Shown: positions 45,336 to 54,982, counted from the stretch's first letter. The stretch: DNA of 64,000 nucleotides from Ignatzschineria sp. RMDPL8A (GCF_029815055.1 NZ_JAPPWA010000002.1:1-64000), one strand, 5' to 3'. Notes: generated by a model not told the origin, from the sequence alone. Translations and numbers: made by a program.

Positions 45336-47453
45336 ATGACGACCTCAATGACACACGCTTCCATTTCCTGGAATGAGGCGGGAGAGCCGATGTCTGAGCA
45401 TTTTGAGGATCGTTATTTCTCCTCCGATGATGGGCTTTTGGAAGCGCGTTATGTCTTTCTCGCTCATAATAATTTAGCTAAACGTTTTTCAGAACTTGCG
45501 CCCTATGAAACCATCACCATTGCTGAAACCGGCTTTGGCACCGGGCTCAATTTTTTAGCTACCTGGGAACTCTTTTGTAAAAATGCGCCCGCAACATCCC
45601 ATCTTCATTTTTTAAGCGCCGAACTCTACCCGCTCTCCCACACCGATATGAGCCAAGCGCTCTCCCGCTGGCCAGAGCTTACCCCGCTGATTGAGGAATT
45701 TCTCAGTGTTTATCACGGCATTCATGAGGGCTTTCAAACGCTCTCATTGATGGAAGGACGCATCACGCTCACCTTAATGATTGGCGATGTGAAACAGGTG
45801 ATTCCCAAGATCAAAGGAGAAGTCGACGCGTGGTTTTTAGATGGTTTTGCCCCGTCAAAAAATCCTGAGATGTGGAGCGAGGAGCTCTTTACTTTACTTG
45901 CGCAAAAATCCCGAATTGGCGCGACCTTAGCGACCTTCACCTCCGCCGGATTTGTACGGCGCGGCCTCATTCGCGCTGGGTTTGAGATGCAAAAAGATCA
46001 AGGCTTTGGCATTAAACGCGAGATGCTGTTTGGATTTTATGCGCCCGATGAGGACTATCTTAATCGGCGCCTCACCCGTAAAGAACGGACGGAAAACGCG
46101 CCGTGGTTTCGCCATAGCGACCATCTCATTAAAATGCGCAGCGCCATTGTCGTCGGAGGCGGAATTACAGGTGCAGCCAGTGCCTATCTCTTGGCAAAGC
46201 GGGGCTTTAAGGTTACATTACTTGAAAAAAACGGCGAGATTGCGCGGGAAGGCTCGGGCAATCCTCAAGGCATTTTATATCTGAAACTCTCCGCTCATCG
46301 CACCGATCAGACGCGCTTTTTAATTGAAGGATTTGGCTATACGCTTCGGCTCTTAAAAACGCTGACCACAGAGGGGAAACTCGTGGAAGGCATCGACTGG
46401 GCGCAAAGTGGCGTACTTCAGCTCTCCTACTCCGAAAAAGAGGTGAAACGCAATCATCATCTCGATGAAGCCTTTAATGATGCGCTTTTATATGGCGTTT
46501 CTAGCGACAAAGGGAGCGCAATTACGAACATTGAGGTTAATCATGAAGGGCTCTTTTTCCCTGAATCGGGCTGGGTTAAACCGCGCCGTTTTTGTGAAGC
46601 GCTGCTCGATCATCCCAATATCACCCTAATCACCGATTGTGAGGTGCTCTCCCTTTCCAAAATACCCTCCAAGGAGACTTCCCAAGACACTTCTAGGGCG
46701 ACATCGAAATCAAGTCAGCATCACTGGAAGGTGATTACTCAAAGCGCGCACAGTGAGAACACTTTTGAAGCGGAAACGGTGATATTAGCCAATGCCACCG
46801 AGAGCACAATGCTCTATCAAACCGCGGAATTACCACTTAAAAATATTCGCGGACAGGTGACCTATTTGCCTGAAACGCCTGAGAGCCAATCCCTTAAAAG
46901 CGTGATCTGCAGCGATGGCTATATCTCCCCTGCAGCCGATGGAATGCACTGCATTGGTGCCACCTTTAATTTTGAGCGAAGCGATCGCGCACTCTCAAAT
47001 GAGGAACACGCGCAAAATCTTACCATGCTCAAAACCGCCTCAGAGCCGCTCTATCATGCACTCAATGCAGATCATTACCCGCTTGAAACGCTCCAAGGGC
47101 GCACCGCCTTTCGCTCAACAAGCCCTGACTATCTCCCCATTGTCGGCCCGGTCCCACACTTTGAGCGCTTTATGATCGATTATGCAGTGATTGAGAAAGA
47201 TGCCAATAATATCCCCAATACCCTCTGCACCTTCCATAAAGGGCTCTTTATTAATGCTGGCCACGGTTCCCGCGGGCTGATTACTGCGCCCCTTTCCGCC
47301 AAACTCCTCCTTGATCATATTGAAAAAAACACCTTTAGCGTTGAGCGAGATCTCATTGAAGCGTGCCATCCCGCGCGTTTTTATATTCGCATGCTCCGCT
47401 TTCCAAAACGCCATGACAATTCCTTAAAAAATCATCAAAATAAAGAAATGTAA
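45336..47453 (+). CDS. mnmC: tRNA mnm5s2U biosynthesis bifunctional protein MnmC
   Basis: 705 residues. N-terminal SAM-dependent methyltransferase MnmD (FGTGLNFLATWE, DAWFLDGFAPSKNPEMW) and C-terminal FAD-dependent oxidoreductase MnmC(o) (AIVVGGGITGAASAYLLAKRG split site near 265-285, NAGHGSRGLITAPLSA near the end). It finishes mnm5(s2)U at the wobble base of tRNA. AAAAGGAG precedes ATG. A Ser/Thr-rich low-complexity patch lies at about 445-465. Confidence 0.95.
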   Translation: MTTSMTHASISWNEAGEPMSEHFEDRYFSSDDGLLEARYVFLAHNNLAKRFSELAPYETITIAETGFGTGLNFLATWELFCKNAPATSHLHFLSAELYPLSHTDMSQALSRWPELTPLIEEFLSVYHGIHEGFQTLSLMEGRITLTLMIGDVKQVIPKIKGEVDAWFLDGFAPSKNPEMWSEELFTLLAQKSRIGATLATFTSAGFVRRGLIRAGFEMQKDQGFGIKREMLFGFYAPDEDYLNRRLTRKERTENAPWFRHSDHLIKMRSAIVVGGGITGAASAYLLAKRGFKVTLLEKNGEIAREGSGNPQGILYLKLSAHRTDQTRFLIEGFGYTLRLLKTLTTEGKLVEGIDWAQSGVLQLSYSEKEVKRNHHLDEAFNDALLYGVSSDKGSAITNIEVNHEGLFFPESGWVKPRRFCEALLDHPNITLITDCEVLSLSKIPSKETSQDTSRATSKSSQHHWKVITQSAHSENTFEAETVILANATESTMLYQTAELPLKNIRGQVTYLPETPESQSLKSVICSDGYISPAADGMHCIGATFNFERSDRALSNEEHAQNLTMLKTASEPLYHALNADHYPLETLQGRTAFRSTSPDYLPIVGPVPHFERFMIDYAVIEKDANNIPNTLCTFHKGLFINAGHGSRGLITAPLSAKLLLDHIEKNTFSVERDLIEACHPARFYIRMLRFPKRHDNSLKNHQNKEM

Positions 47454-47574
47454 AACTTCTGGATTTTCCGTGACAGCTGGCATTTATTTACAAATATAGG
47501 TCTATACTAAAATCATGAAAGAACGGAATATAACCCTTAATCTATGATTCTTAATTTAATCAAAGGAGATATCT

Positions 47575-47967
47575 ATGAAACGTCTACTCATGGTTTCAGC
47601 ACTTGCAGTTGGTTTAGCGAGCCCCTTTGCGGTGGCACAATTTAAAGACCCATCCACGGTGATGATCAGTAACACTCAAGGCGGATTCCAAGGCCCATCG
47701 GCGGTGGATAATGTCACCATCTCGGACGCGAAAACAATGCGCGACGATAGCTACATTGCGCTTGAGGGGAAAATTACTAAACACCTGCGCAAAGATAAAT
47801 ACCTCTTTACCGATGGCACCGATGAAATTGTCGTTGAGATCGATAAAGATAAATGGCGCGGCGTCATCATCACCCCGAACGATACCGTTCGCTTAGAAGG
47901 GGAGATTGATGCGGGCCGTGGCGGAAAAGTTGAGATTGATGTGGATCGCATTCAACTGGCGAAATAA
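47575..47967 (+). CDS. BOF/YgiW-YdeI family periplasmic protein
   Basis: 130 residues. Signal peptide to AVA|QF. One bacterial OB-fold domain with GGFQGPS, HLRKDKYLFTDGTDEIVVEID and VRLEGEID. Family members (YgiW, YdeI) contribute to stress tolerance and have been reported in hydrogen peroxide and peptide resistance. AAAGGAG precedes ATG. Confidence 0.9.
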   Translation: MKRLLMVSALAVGLASPFAVAQFKDPSTVMISNTQGGFQGPSAVDNVTISDAKTMRDDSYIALEGKITKHLRKDKYLFTDGTDEIVVEIDKDKWRGVIITPNDTVRLEGEIDAGRGGKVEIDVDRIQLAK

Positions 47968-48049
47968 CTCGATCAACGCCGCCCTATAAAAGACAATTAA
48001 ACCGGTCTTCACTCCTCATACGATCATGAAACGTGATAAGTAAGACCGT

Positions 48050-48080
48050 AAAAAAAGCGCCTCCGTGGCGCTTTTTATTT
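48050..48080. terminator. Convergent terminator
   Basis: AGCGCC/GGCGCT stem with 5-nt loop, A7 run left and T5 right. Confidence 0.85.
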
Positions 48081-48103
48081 TTGTGAGTCAGTATGTAATG
48101 AGA

Positions 48104-48934
48104 TTATAGGGCATCTAAAACTTCATCAAGCTGGCGCTCAATGCTTTGCAATCCCTGCCCTGAGAGATACCAAAGTTTCGGAGTAAGATAGATCACTTTG
48201 CCATCCTTAACCGCGTTCACCGCGGCAAATTCAGCCTTAGTAAAATGTTGCGGATCCATCGGCGTTTGCCCAATCGCAGCGCTTCGATCCACAATAAAGA
48301 TGAGATCAGGATTTTTAAGCTCTAAATAGGCCGAGGTGGCTGATAATCCCTTCTCTTGGGCATCGGTATCGGCTTTTTTGACACCGGCCACATTGTGGAT
48401 AAAGTTGGCGTAACCATTACTGTTTGACGCCCAAAACTTACCATCATTATGGAGAATCACCACCGCGCTTTTCCCAGATGCTCGGGCTCTCTCTTGAGCT
48501 TTTGTAATCTTTTCCTCTAAGCGATTCCACGCTTCAAGCGCTTCCGGCTCTTTTTCCACCGCTTTTCCAACGGCTAAAATATTTTGTTTCGTTGAGGTTA
48601 AATACTCTCCCTCCACCGAGAAATTAATTACCGGCGCAATCTCCGATAATTCCTCTAAAAATGCGCCTTGCCGTCCTGAAATCACAATAAAGTCGGGCGA
48701 TTTTTCCCGAATAAGCGCCATATCCGGCTCTTTCATCGTCCCGCTAGAGGCATAGGAATCGGTATTAAATTTCGCTAAATATTCTGGGGTATTGGCCTTC
48801 GGGAGCGCCAATACTCTCGCTTCCGCGCCGAGCGCTTCAATGGTATCAAGTGCGCCAAAATCCATCACCACCCCTTTCGGACCCGCCACCGCAACGCCGA
48901 GAGTGAGTGCTACCGCCATCCATAATTTCTTCAT
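48104..48934 (-). CDS. Siderophore ABC transporter binding protein
   Basis: 276 residues. Signal peptide to about 18. Helical-backbone binding protein of the FatB/CeuE/YclQ group (VVMDFGALDTIEALG, SPDFIVISGRQGAFLEELSEIAP, DGKVIYLTPKLWYLSGQGLQS). No permease or ATPase gene adjoins, so it must work with distant components or be an orphan. A Fur box lies just upstream. Substrate (catecholate siderophore or haem) unknown. Confidence 0.85.
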   Translation of the reverse strand: MKKLWMAVALTLGVAVAGPKGVVMDFGALDTIEALGAEARVLALPKANTPEYLAKFNTDSYASSGTMKEPDMALIREKSPDFIVISGRQGAFLEELSEIAPVINFSVEGEYLTSTKQNILAVGKAVEKEPEALEAWNRLEEKITKAQERARASGKSAVVILHNDGKFWASNSNGYANFIHNVAGVKKADTDAQEKGLSATSAYLELKNPDLIFIVDRSAAIGQTPMDPQHFTKAEFAAVNAVKDGKVIYLTPKLWYLSGQGLQSIERQLDEVLDAL

Positions 48935-48987
48935 GATCGATCCTTTATCTACTGTTTTCTGCTATTTTTATAATATCGACTATCAAA

Positions 48988-49002
48988 TGATAATGATTAT
49001 TA
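48988..49002 (-). promoter_or_regulatory. Fur box of the siderophore binding protein
   Basis: TGATAATGATTATTA matches the 7-1-7 consensus TGATAATnATTATCA at 14 of 15 positions; 54 bp ahead of the binding protein start. Confidence 0.85.
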
Positions 49003-49109
49003 TTAGCATAAATTAGGAAAAAGTCTATGTTTTTATGGCACTCCTAAAAAAGCTTGCTATGATATCGATGGAAACGCTGATTTTTACACTACTTAACCGA
49101 GAGGCACCC

Positions 49110-50138
49110 ATGTCAGATATCACACAACCGGTTCGTATTTTGATCTCCACCTCCCACTCTGCCCACTTTAATCTTGCGGTGGAAGAGGTGATTTTCCGTA
49201 ACATGGATCCCCGTCAAACAGTGCTATTTCTCTGGCGTAACGACAATGTGGTCGTGATTGGTCGCGGGCAAAATCCATGGAAAGAGTGCAATACGCGCCT
49301 GATGGAAGAGGATGATATTATGCTCGCGCGCCGTCACAGTGGCGGGGGTGCGGTGTTTCAAGATCTTGGCAATAGCTGTTTCACTTTTATGGCCGGTAAG
49401 CCGGGGTATGACCGAAAAATCTCAACAAAAATTGTACTCGATGCGCTCAATTCTCTAGAGATTCCCGCCATCGATTTTGGACGCAATGATATTGTGATTG
49501 AACAAGGCGATGAGGTGCGTAAAATTTCAGGCTCGGCCTTTCGTGAGCGCCCCGATCGCGGCTTTCATCACGGCACATTGCTATTAGATGTTAATCTCGA
49601 TTCGCTCGCAAAATATTTAAATCCCGACCCGAAAAAGCTCAAAGCAAAAGGCATTACCTCGGTGCGTTCCCGAGTGGAAAACTTAAAAAATCTCTACCCA
49701 AATCTCACTCACGAGGATCTCTTTGAAGCGCTCGTGCAAGCGTTTTGCAATCATTACGGGGTTGAGGTGACGCCTGAATATATCTCGCCCGACAATACCC
49801 CGAATCTCCCCGGATTTGAGAAGCAATATGCGCTACAACAAGCGTGGGATTGGAATTTTGGCTCAGTGATGGAGTTTAGCCATCATCTCTCCGAGCGTTT
49901 TACTTGGGGCGGAATTGATCTCCATCTCAACGTCAATCGCGGAGTAATTACAGAGGCGAAACTTTTTACCGATAGTTTAGTGCTCGATCCGCTCGAGGTG
50001 CTTGAAAATGCCCTCCCAGGAAAACGCTATGAACCAAGCGAAATTGAAGCGATGTTTCCCCCTCTTCAAATTGCCGCGCCTGAATTTAAAGCGCCGCTCG
50101 AAGAGCTGAAAACTTGGCTCGTCAATGCGATTAAATAA
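49110..50138 (+). CDS. lplA: Lipoate-protein ligase A
   Basis: 342 residues (E. coli 338). Activates exogenous lipoate with ATP and attaches it to 2-oxoacid dehydrogenases and GcvH. VLFLWRNDNVVVIGRGQNPWKECNTR, ARRHSGGGAVFQDLGN and RKISGSAFRE follow E. coli LplA closely, and the C-terminal domain is present. ATG at 49110 after GAGAGG was preferred to the earlier frame start at 49035. Confidence 0.95.
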   Translation: MSDITQPVRILISTSHSAHFNLAVEEVIFRNMDPRQTVLFLWRNDNVVVIGRGQNPWKECNTRLMEEDDIMLARRHSGGGAVFQDLGNSCFTFMAGKPGYDRKISTKIVLDALNSLEIPAIDFGRNDIVIEQGDEVRKISGSAFRERPDRGFHHGTLLLDVNLDSLAKYLNPDPKKLKAKGITSVRSRVENLKNLYPNLTHEDLFEALVQAFCNHYGVEVTPEYISPDNTPNLPGFEKQYALQQAWDWNFGSVMEFSHHLSERFTWGGIDLHLNVNRGVITEAKLFTDSLVLDPLEVLENALPGKRYEPSEIEAMFPPLQIAAPEFKAPLEELKTWLVNAIK

Positions 50139-50151
50139 TATTTCAAACCAC

Positions 50152-50187
50152 AAAAAAACCGCAGGGATTTAAATTCTCTGCGGTTTT
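50152..50187. terminator. Convergent terminator
   Basis: AAAACCGCAG and CTGCGGTTTT stem with AT-rich loop between lplA and kdoO. Confidence 0.85.
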
Positions 50188-50207
50188 ACCATTAAAGACC
50201 TAATCAA

Positions 50208-51107
50208 TTAAAGCAGCGCTTCGCCGGTTAACCGTTCGAGCACTTTAAGCGGTGCCAGCTCTGGATTTTTAAGCCCATTCACATCAATTAAGTAGGTCTG
50301 CTCAAGCATATATTGCCCGCTCATCGCCGCATGCGGCACCTGATCGGCGTAACAGACCCACGTCGCGCCGGGGAAGAAATCCACATCCCACTGCACGCCA
50401 TTTTTCTGATACTCAAGATCCGCCTTCATCGCATCGTGCATCGCGAGCATCAGATGATCGTAATGCGTGCGGCGGCTTTTCGTGATGTGCAATTTATCTT
50501 GAATCCAACTCGCCATCGGTGAGTAAGGTTTTAACCCCGGAAGTACGCGCTTTGCAAGCGTTTCAAAGGATTCCCCCACACGCCACGATCTCGGCACACC
50601 ATGGGGATTAATATTGTTAAAAATCCGTAAAATACGATTGCCATGGATCGGACGCGATGGAAAGGCATCCACATGAAGTCGCGTATCATCTTTGCGCCAG
50701 GAGTTTTTATCCTGCCACTTAGCAATCTCATGCACGCGAAGACTATTTACCGGCTCAATAAGATGGCCTTTATAGTTCGGTAACAGCGTTTCCACCAATG
50801 CTTTTGTGGACGCATAGTAACGCTCAAGGAGTGCCTTAATTACCGGCTCATTGGCAGGATCGACCACACCGCGAAGCTGATCTTTCTCCACATTAAAACT
50901 GATATTTTTACGCTTAGGATCCACAAGTTCTGGGCCAAGTAACGCCGCTTCCGTCTCGGTCAAATCAAACTTTAAATTGGGAAAAAAGAGGACATTTCCC
51001 GCCTCAAGCGTATCGATAATCTCACTTGTTTCCGGCGCTTCAAAATCCCATGAAGTGTGCGGTAATTCTAAAATGGGGGCGCTTAACGCCGCTCTGTCCG
51101 TCATCAT
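50208..51107 (-). CDS. kdoO: Kdo 3-hydroxylase
   Basis: 299 residues. Fe(II)/2-oxoglutarate dioxygenase that turns Kdo of lipid A inner core into Ko. The HxD pair H145/D147 (RLHVDAFPSRP) and H259 (DQVPHAAMSGQ) form the iron site. Length and KNISFN and SWRVGESFE blocks match known KdoO. AAGGAG precedes two adjacent ATG codons (51107 and 51104). Confidence 0.88.
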   Translation of the reverse strand: MMTDRAALSAPILELPHTSWDFEAPETSEIIDTLEAGNVLFFPNLKFDLTETEAALLGPELVDPKRKNISFNVEKDQLRGVVDPANEPVIKALLERYYASTKALVETLLPNYKGHLIEPVNSLRVHEIAKWQDKNSWRKDDTRLHVDAFPSRPIHGNRILRIFNNINPHGVPRSWRVGESFETLAKRVLPGLKPYSPMASWIQDKLHITKSRRTHYDHLMLAMHDAMKADLEYQKNGVQWDVDFFPGATWVCYADQVPHAAMSGQYMLEQTYLIDVNGLKNPELAPLKVLERLTGEALL

Positions 51108-51519
51108 TTACTCCTTGCTACCGGCATCGGCAGCCGCCATCCCATCTGAATCCCGCTGATTGGCATATTGTTCATTTAACGATAATAACAAGCAGATTCA
51201 AATGGTAATCGTTTACAATTAAGTAATTAATTATACAAAAATAATCCAAAATGTCATCTAATTGTCATGATTTTATGATATAGAGCGTAAAAATCGTCGG
51301 GCATAAGGCTTATCTACCCATTATCCTTGGATTATCCATTCGTTATTCACAAGGTTATCCACATTCTAAAGTTGCCGATCCCCCTAAAATCGGCTACTAT
51401 TTGATCATCTTCAATCTGCATAAAAAGCGTCCATCTGCCGATTAAATTTGCCCAATGCCTTTTTAATCTGTATAATGCTACGCGTTTTGTGTGTAACAAC
51501 TTTATGGATAGAGGAAACG
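51108..51519. other. Intergenic region before the pyr leader
   Basis: 412 bp. AT-rich. Contains DnaA-type boxes TTATTCACA (51343-51351) and TTATCCACA (51355-51363). The pyr promoter should lie in 51450-51505, with TATAAT at 51471-51476 as its likely -10 box; TATTTGATCA-rich sequence occurs further upstream. Confidence 0.45.
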
Positions 51520-51597
51520 ATGCAAAAAATGATCATCACCTGCCCTCAAGGCACTGCTTTTCAAGCAGTTCTTTCTCTATTTATTAGATTTTTTTGA
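51520..51597 (+). CDS. pyr operon leader peptide
   Basis: 25 codons with a good GAGGA ribosome site 4-5 nt ahead of ATG. It begins MQKMIITC and ends LFIRFF before TGA. It spans the pause hairpin and a T-rich tract, and its stop codon touches the terminator stem. The peptide itself is probably only a device for transcription-translation coupling. Confidence 0.75.
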   Translation: MQKMIITCPQGTAFQAVLSLFIRFF

Positions 51598-51625
51598 AAA
51601 CCGACAATGAAGTCGGTTTTTTTTT
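51553..51625 (+). promoter_or_regulatory. UTP-sensing attenuator of pyrFE
   Basis: Pause hairpin ACTGCTT/AAGCAGT (51553-51569), then a T-rich tract (51569-51595) inside the leader gene, then the terminator AAAACCGAC/GTCGGTTTT with nine T (51597-51625). This is the E. coli pyrBI arrangement: when UTP is low, polymerase pauses at the U tract, the ribosome catches up to the stop codon and blocks the terminator. No PyrR binding-loop sequence is visible. Confidence 0.75.
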
Positions 51626-51663
51626 GAGCCAAAATTTTTTTAACTTAAAAAAAGAGAGCATTT

Positions 51664-52380
51664 ATGACGCGCCCAACAAAACCCATTATCGCCCTAGACT
51701 TCCCGAACTATCTCGAGACCAAAGCCTTTTTAGAATTGATGCCGGCCGATGAAAAACTCTATATCAAAATTGGTATGGAACTTTTCTATAACGAAGGCCC
51801 GATGTTAGTTGAAACCTTAAAGGCTCGCGGATACGAAGTATTCCTCGATTTAAAACTCTACGATATTCCCAATACGGTTAAAAGCGCGATGATTGGCCTT
51901 GCAAAACTTGGCGTTGATATGGTGAATGTTCACGCAGCCGGCGGAAAACGCATGATGGAAGCGGCGCTCGAAGGCCTTGATATCGGCACTCGTGCGGGGA
52001 AAACGCGCCCGCATCTTATCTCAATCACCCAGCTCACCTCGATGACGGAAGCGGAGATGCAGCGGGAGCAAGGCGTGCAAATGTCACTCCTTGAATCGGT
52101 CATTAACTACAGTCAGCTCACTCATGAAGCGGGACTTGATGGGGTGGTCTGTTCGGCTCAAGAAGCGCAAAAAGTAAAAGAAAATACTCATGGAGAATTT
52201 CTCTGCGTCACCCCGGGGATTCGTCTTGCCTCCGATGCGGCCGACGATCAGCGCCGTATTATGACCCCGCATCAAGCGCGCCTCAATGGCTCAAGTTATA
52301 TCGTGGTCGGTCGCTCGATTACGCAAGCGACGGATCCTCTACAAGCGTATTACACTGTTAAATCTGAATGGGAAAAATAA
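51664..52380 (+). CDS. pyrF: Orotidine-5'-phosphate decarboxylase
   Basis: 238 residues. Decarboxylates OMP to [28 protein letters not shown] with catalytic lysines, [15 protein letters not shown] and TPGIR are intact. The overall wording ([44 protein letters not shown]) is nearer to Bacillus PyrF than to E. coli PyrF. Overlap-like spacing (2 bp) with pyrE. Confidence 0.95.
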   Translation: MTRPTKPIIALDFPNYLETKAFLELMPADEKLYIKIGMELFYNEGPMLVETLKARGYEVFLDLKLYDIPNTVKSAMIGLAKLGVDMVNVHAAGGKRMMEAALEGLDIGTRAGKTRPHLISITQLTSMTEAEMQREQGVQMSLLESVINYSQLTHEAGLDGVVCSAQEAQKVKENTHGEFLCVTPGIRLASDAADDQRRIMTPHQARLNGSSYIVVGRSITQATDPLQAYYTVKSEWEK

Positions 52381-52382
52381 TT

Positions 52383-53015
52383 ATGAACGTTGCAAAAGAA
52401 GTGGCAAAACGCCTTATCTCAATCGATGCGGTTTCACTCTCACCGGATGCGCCTTTTACTTGGGCATCGGGCATCAAATCACCCATCTACTGCGATAACC
52501 GCTTAATTGTGAGTTATCCTGCGGTACGTAAATTTATCTCAAAACGTTTAATTGAGATGATCGAACGCGAATTTCCTGAAGTTGAGGTGATCGCGGGAAC
52601 GGCAACCGCCGGGATTCCGCACGCTTCATGGGTCTCAGCGGTTCTTGAAAAACCGATGGTCTATGTGCGCAGCTCACCGAAAAAACATGGCCGCGGCAAC
52701 ATGATCGAAGGCATTGTGGAAAAAGGTAAAAAAGTGGTGATCGTTGAAGATTTAATCTCAACGGGCGGCAGCTCCATCACCTGCGCAAAAGCTTTAGAAG
52801 AAGCAGGATGCGAGGTTATTGGCGTTGCGGCGATCTTCTCTTATGAGCTCCCCGCGGCAACGAAAAACTTTGCCGAACAAGGCAATTTAAAACATGTGAC
52901 GTTAAGCAACTACCCCGCACTTTTAGAGGTGGCGCTTGACGAAAAAATGATTACCGAAGCACAGCTCGGCGTCATTACCGAATGGAATAAAGATCCTGAG
53001 AACTGGGGCAAATAG
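52383..53015 (+). CDS. pyrE: Orotate phosphoribosyltransferase
   Basis: 210 residues. Converts orotate and PRPP to OMP. APFTWASGIKSPIYCDNRL, IAGTATAGIPHA, VYVRSSPKKHGRGNMIEG and the PRPP motif VVIVEDLISTGGSS are of Bacillus type, unlike E. coli PyrE. ATG at 52383 is used; an ATG at 52368 overlapping pyrF is also open. Followed 3 nt later by an MFS gene. Confidence 0.94.
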   Translation: MNVAKEVAKRLISIDAVSLSPDAPFTWASGIKSPIYCDNRLIVSYPAVRKFISKRLIEMIEREFPEVEVIAGTATAGIPHASWVSAVLEKPMVYVRSSPKKHGRGNMIEGIVEKGKKVVIVEDLISTGGSSITCAKALEEAGCEVIGVAAIFSYELPAATKNFAEQGNLKHVTLSNYPALLEVALDEKMITEAQLGVITEWNKDPENWGK

Positions 53016-53018
53016 AGC

Positions 53019-54230
53019 ATGAGTGCGGAAAAAATTATCATTGAAAAAGGCGATAAGAAAACCCTTCTCGCCTCCACGATGGGCTATGCAATGGATGGCC
53101 TCGACATTATGATCCTCGGCTTTGCGATGGTGCTGATTCGAAATGAATTTGGCCTATCCCACGCTGAGGGCGGTATGATTCAGACCTTAACCCTAATCGG
53201 GACGGTGCTTGGCGGCATTATCTTTGGTATGCTCGCCGATAAATATGGTCGCGTTCGCGTCTTTAACTGGACCATTTTGCTCTTCTCGCTCTTTACAGGG
53301 CTTGCGGCCTTTGCCCCGAATGCTGAAAGTTTTGTAGTGTTGCGCTTTATTGCAGGGCTTGGACTGGGTGGCGAATTTGGGATCGGAATGACACTGGTGG
53401 CGGAAACTTGGCCGGCGAAAAAACGCTCACGAGCCACTTCAGTTGTGGCGATTGGATTCCAGATCGGTATTGTCCTTGCGGCGCTGACAAATCTCTTTGT
53501 CTCCCCTCATTTTGGCTGGCGCGGAATGTTCTTAGTGGGCGCACTTCCCGCTCTACTTGTGTGGTGGGTTCGCCATAATCTTGATGAGCCGGAGATGTGG
53601 AAAGCGGTCAAACGTCAAAACAAAAACAAGATCTCCATCAAACCGCTCTTTAAAGATCGCCGTACCACGATTACAACACTTGGCCTCATTATCGCAACGA
53701 GTGTGCAAAACTTTGGCTTCCACGGCATTATGGTGTGGATGCCATCGGTCCTTCTTGAAGAGCATGGCCTTAAACTCTCGGACATCACCTTCTGGACCTT
53801 TATTACCGCTGCCGGCATGATCGTCGGAACGCTGATTTTCGGACAAGCGGCAGACCGATATGGTCGTCGCCCTACCTATATCTTCTTCCTGTTAGTAAGC
53901 GCGGGCTTTGTCTGGATCTACTTCCAACAAACAAACCTTGCGTTAATTATCGGGCTTGCAGCGCTATTAGGATTCTTTGTCAACGGCATGATGGGCGGCT
54001 ATGGTGCGCTCTTATCGGAGCATTATCCCACTGAGGTTCGCTCCTCGGCACAAAACATTATCTTTAATGTGGGCCGTGGTGTAGCAGGATTTGCTCCCTT
54101 TATCATCGGGTCACTCTCGAAAGATCATTCGTTAAGCGTAGCGCTTGGCGCAATCTCAGGGGTCTATCTTCTCTCAGCCGCTGCCTTTGTCTTTATGATT
54201 CCAGAAACCAAAGGTAAAGCACTCGAATAA
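53019..54230 (+). CDS. MFS transporter in the pyr operon
   Basis: 403 residues, 12 membrane helices. Major facilitator motifs GMLADKYGRVR (after TM2) and FGQAADRYGRRP (after TM8); resembles the aromatic-acid:H+ symporter branch. Placement 3 bp behind pyrE suggests import of orotate or dihydroorotate, aromatic-like carboxylates that PyrE could use directly. That substrate is inferred from position only. Confidence 0.85.
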   Translation: MSAEKIIIEKGDKKTLLASTMGYAMDGLDIMILGFAMVLIRNEFGLSHAEGGMIQTLTLIGTVLGGIIFGMLADKYGRVRVFNWTILLFSLFTGLAAFAPNAESFVVLRFIAGLGLGGEFGIGMTLVAETWPAKKRSRATSVVAIGFQIGIVLAALTNLFVSPHFGWRGMFLVGALPALLVWWVRHNLDEPEMWKAVKRQNKNKISIKPLFKDRRTTITTLGLIIATSVQNFGFHGIMVWMPSVLLEEHGLKLSDITFWTFITAAGMIVGTLIFGQAADRYGRRPTYIFFLLVSAGFVWIYFQQTNLALIIGLAALLGFFVNGMMGGYGALLSEHYPTEVRSSAQNIIFNVGRGVAGFAPFIIGSLSKDHSLSVALGAISGVYLLSAAAFVFMIPETKGKALE

Positions 54231-54290
54231 CGATGAGTATCGCTTCAAACCTACAAAAGTTGTCTTAAGAACCACAACTTTATAATTATC

Positions 54291-54315
54291 GCCTCTCCTC
54301 GGAGAGGCTTTTTTA
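54291..54315 (+). terminator. pyr operon terminator
   Basis: GCCTCTCC/GGAGAGGC 8-bp stem with a 2-nt spacer, then TTTTTT. A second hairpin, AAAGTTGT/ACAACTTT, precedes it at 54256-54281. Confidence 0.9.
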
Positions 54316-54966
54316 TGCTTCAAAATCAAGGATATCAATCCATTCACTTAAGTTTCAGCACGCCATTAAAATCTCCCATGGCGCACTTCAAAATGATTGA
54401 TCCATTATCCCACTCTTATCCTCAAGTTATCAAATGGCTTATCCACAAGGTTATCCACATTTACCATTCAAACGAGCATAAACACAAAAAAGTTATCCCC
54501 GAAGTTATCCACAACCCTTTCCCATGAAATTGTGGATATCCCCATCTTTTATCCAAAAAGTGTCCGTTAACGGATAACTATGTCTCCCTTTAAAAACACA
54601 ATGTTTTTTTAAACACCTTTTTAGGTCATTTTAGATTTACATGTGTGCTTCAATTACGATCAAAAACTTATTCACTGATACGCTTTTTCCACATCGTGCA
54701 TCACAACAAAAAAGATTTTATTCCCCGTTTGGGTCACTCAATTTTTAAAATGCGATTAAATAGACCCATTGAATGATCGAGTTTCACTCGCGTCCGCAAA
54801 TAGATGCGGATGACTGTATGGACTTATCCAGAGGTTATCTCGTAATTATCCAAAGAATTATAAAAGGGTTATTCACAATGTTATCCACAAGCCTACAAAA
54901 GTCTTCAAATTAGTGCGGTGGCTGTTGAGTGGAGTTCTTCTAAACATATTTGAAATTGACTAAAAA

Positions 54967-54982
54967 TGTTTCATGTGAAACC
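54967..54982 (+). other. parS-like site
   Basis: TGTTTCATGTGAAACC, identical to 23178-23193 and two changes from the general ParB site. Confidence 0.5.

Noticed and set aside
51520-51625. PyrR-type attenuator
   Set aside because: No PyrR binding-loop consensus; leader peptide and pause hairpin fit the UTP-coupled pyrBI scheme better.
54315-54527. 70-codon frame downstream of the pyr operon
   Set aside because: It consists largely of translated DnaA boxes and begins inside the terminator tail.
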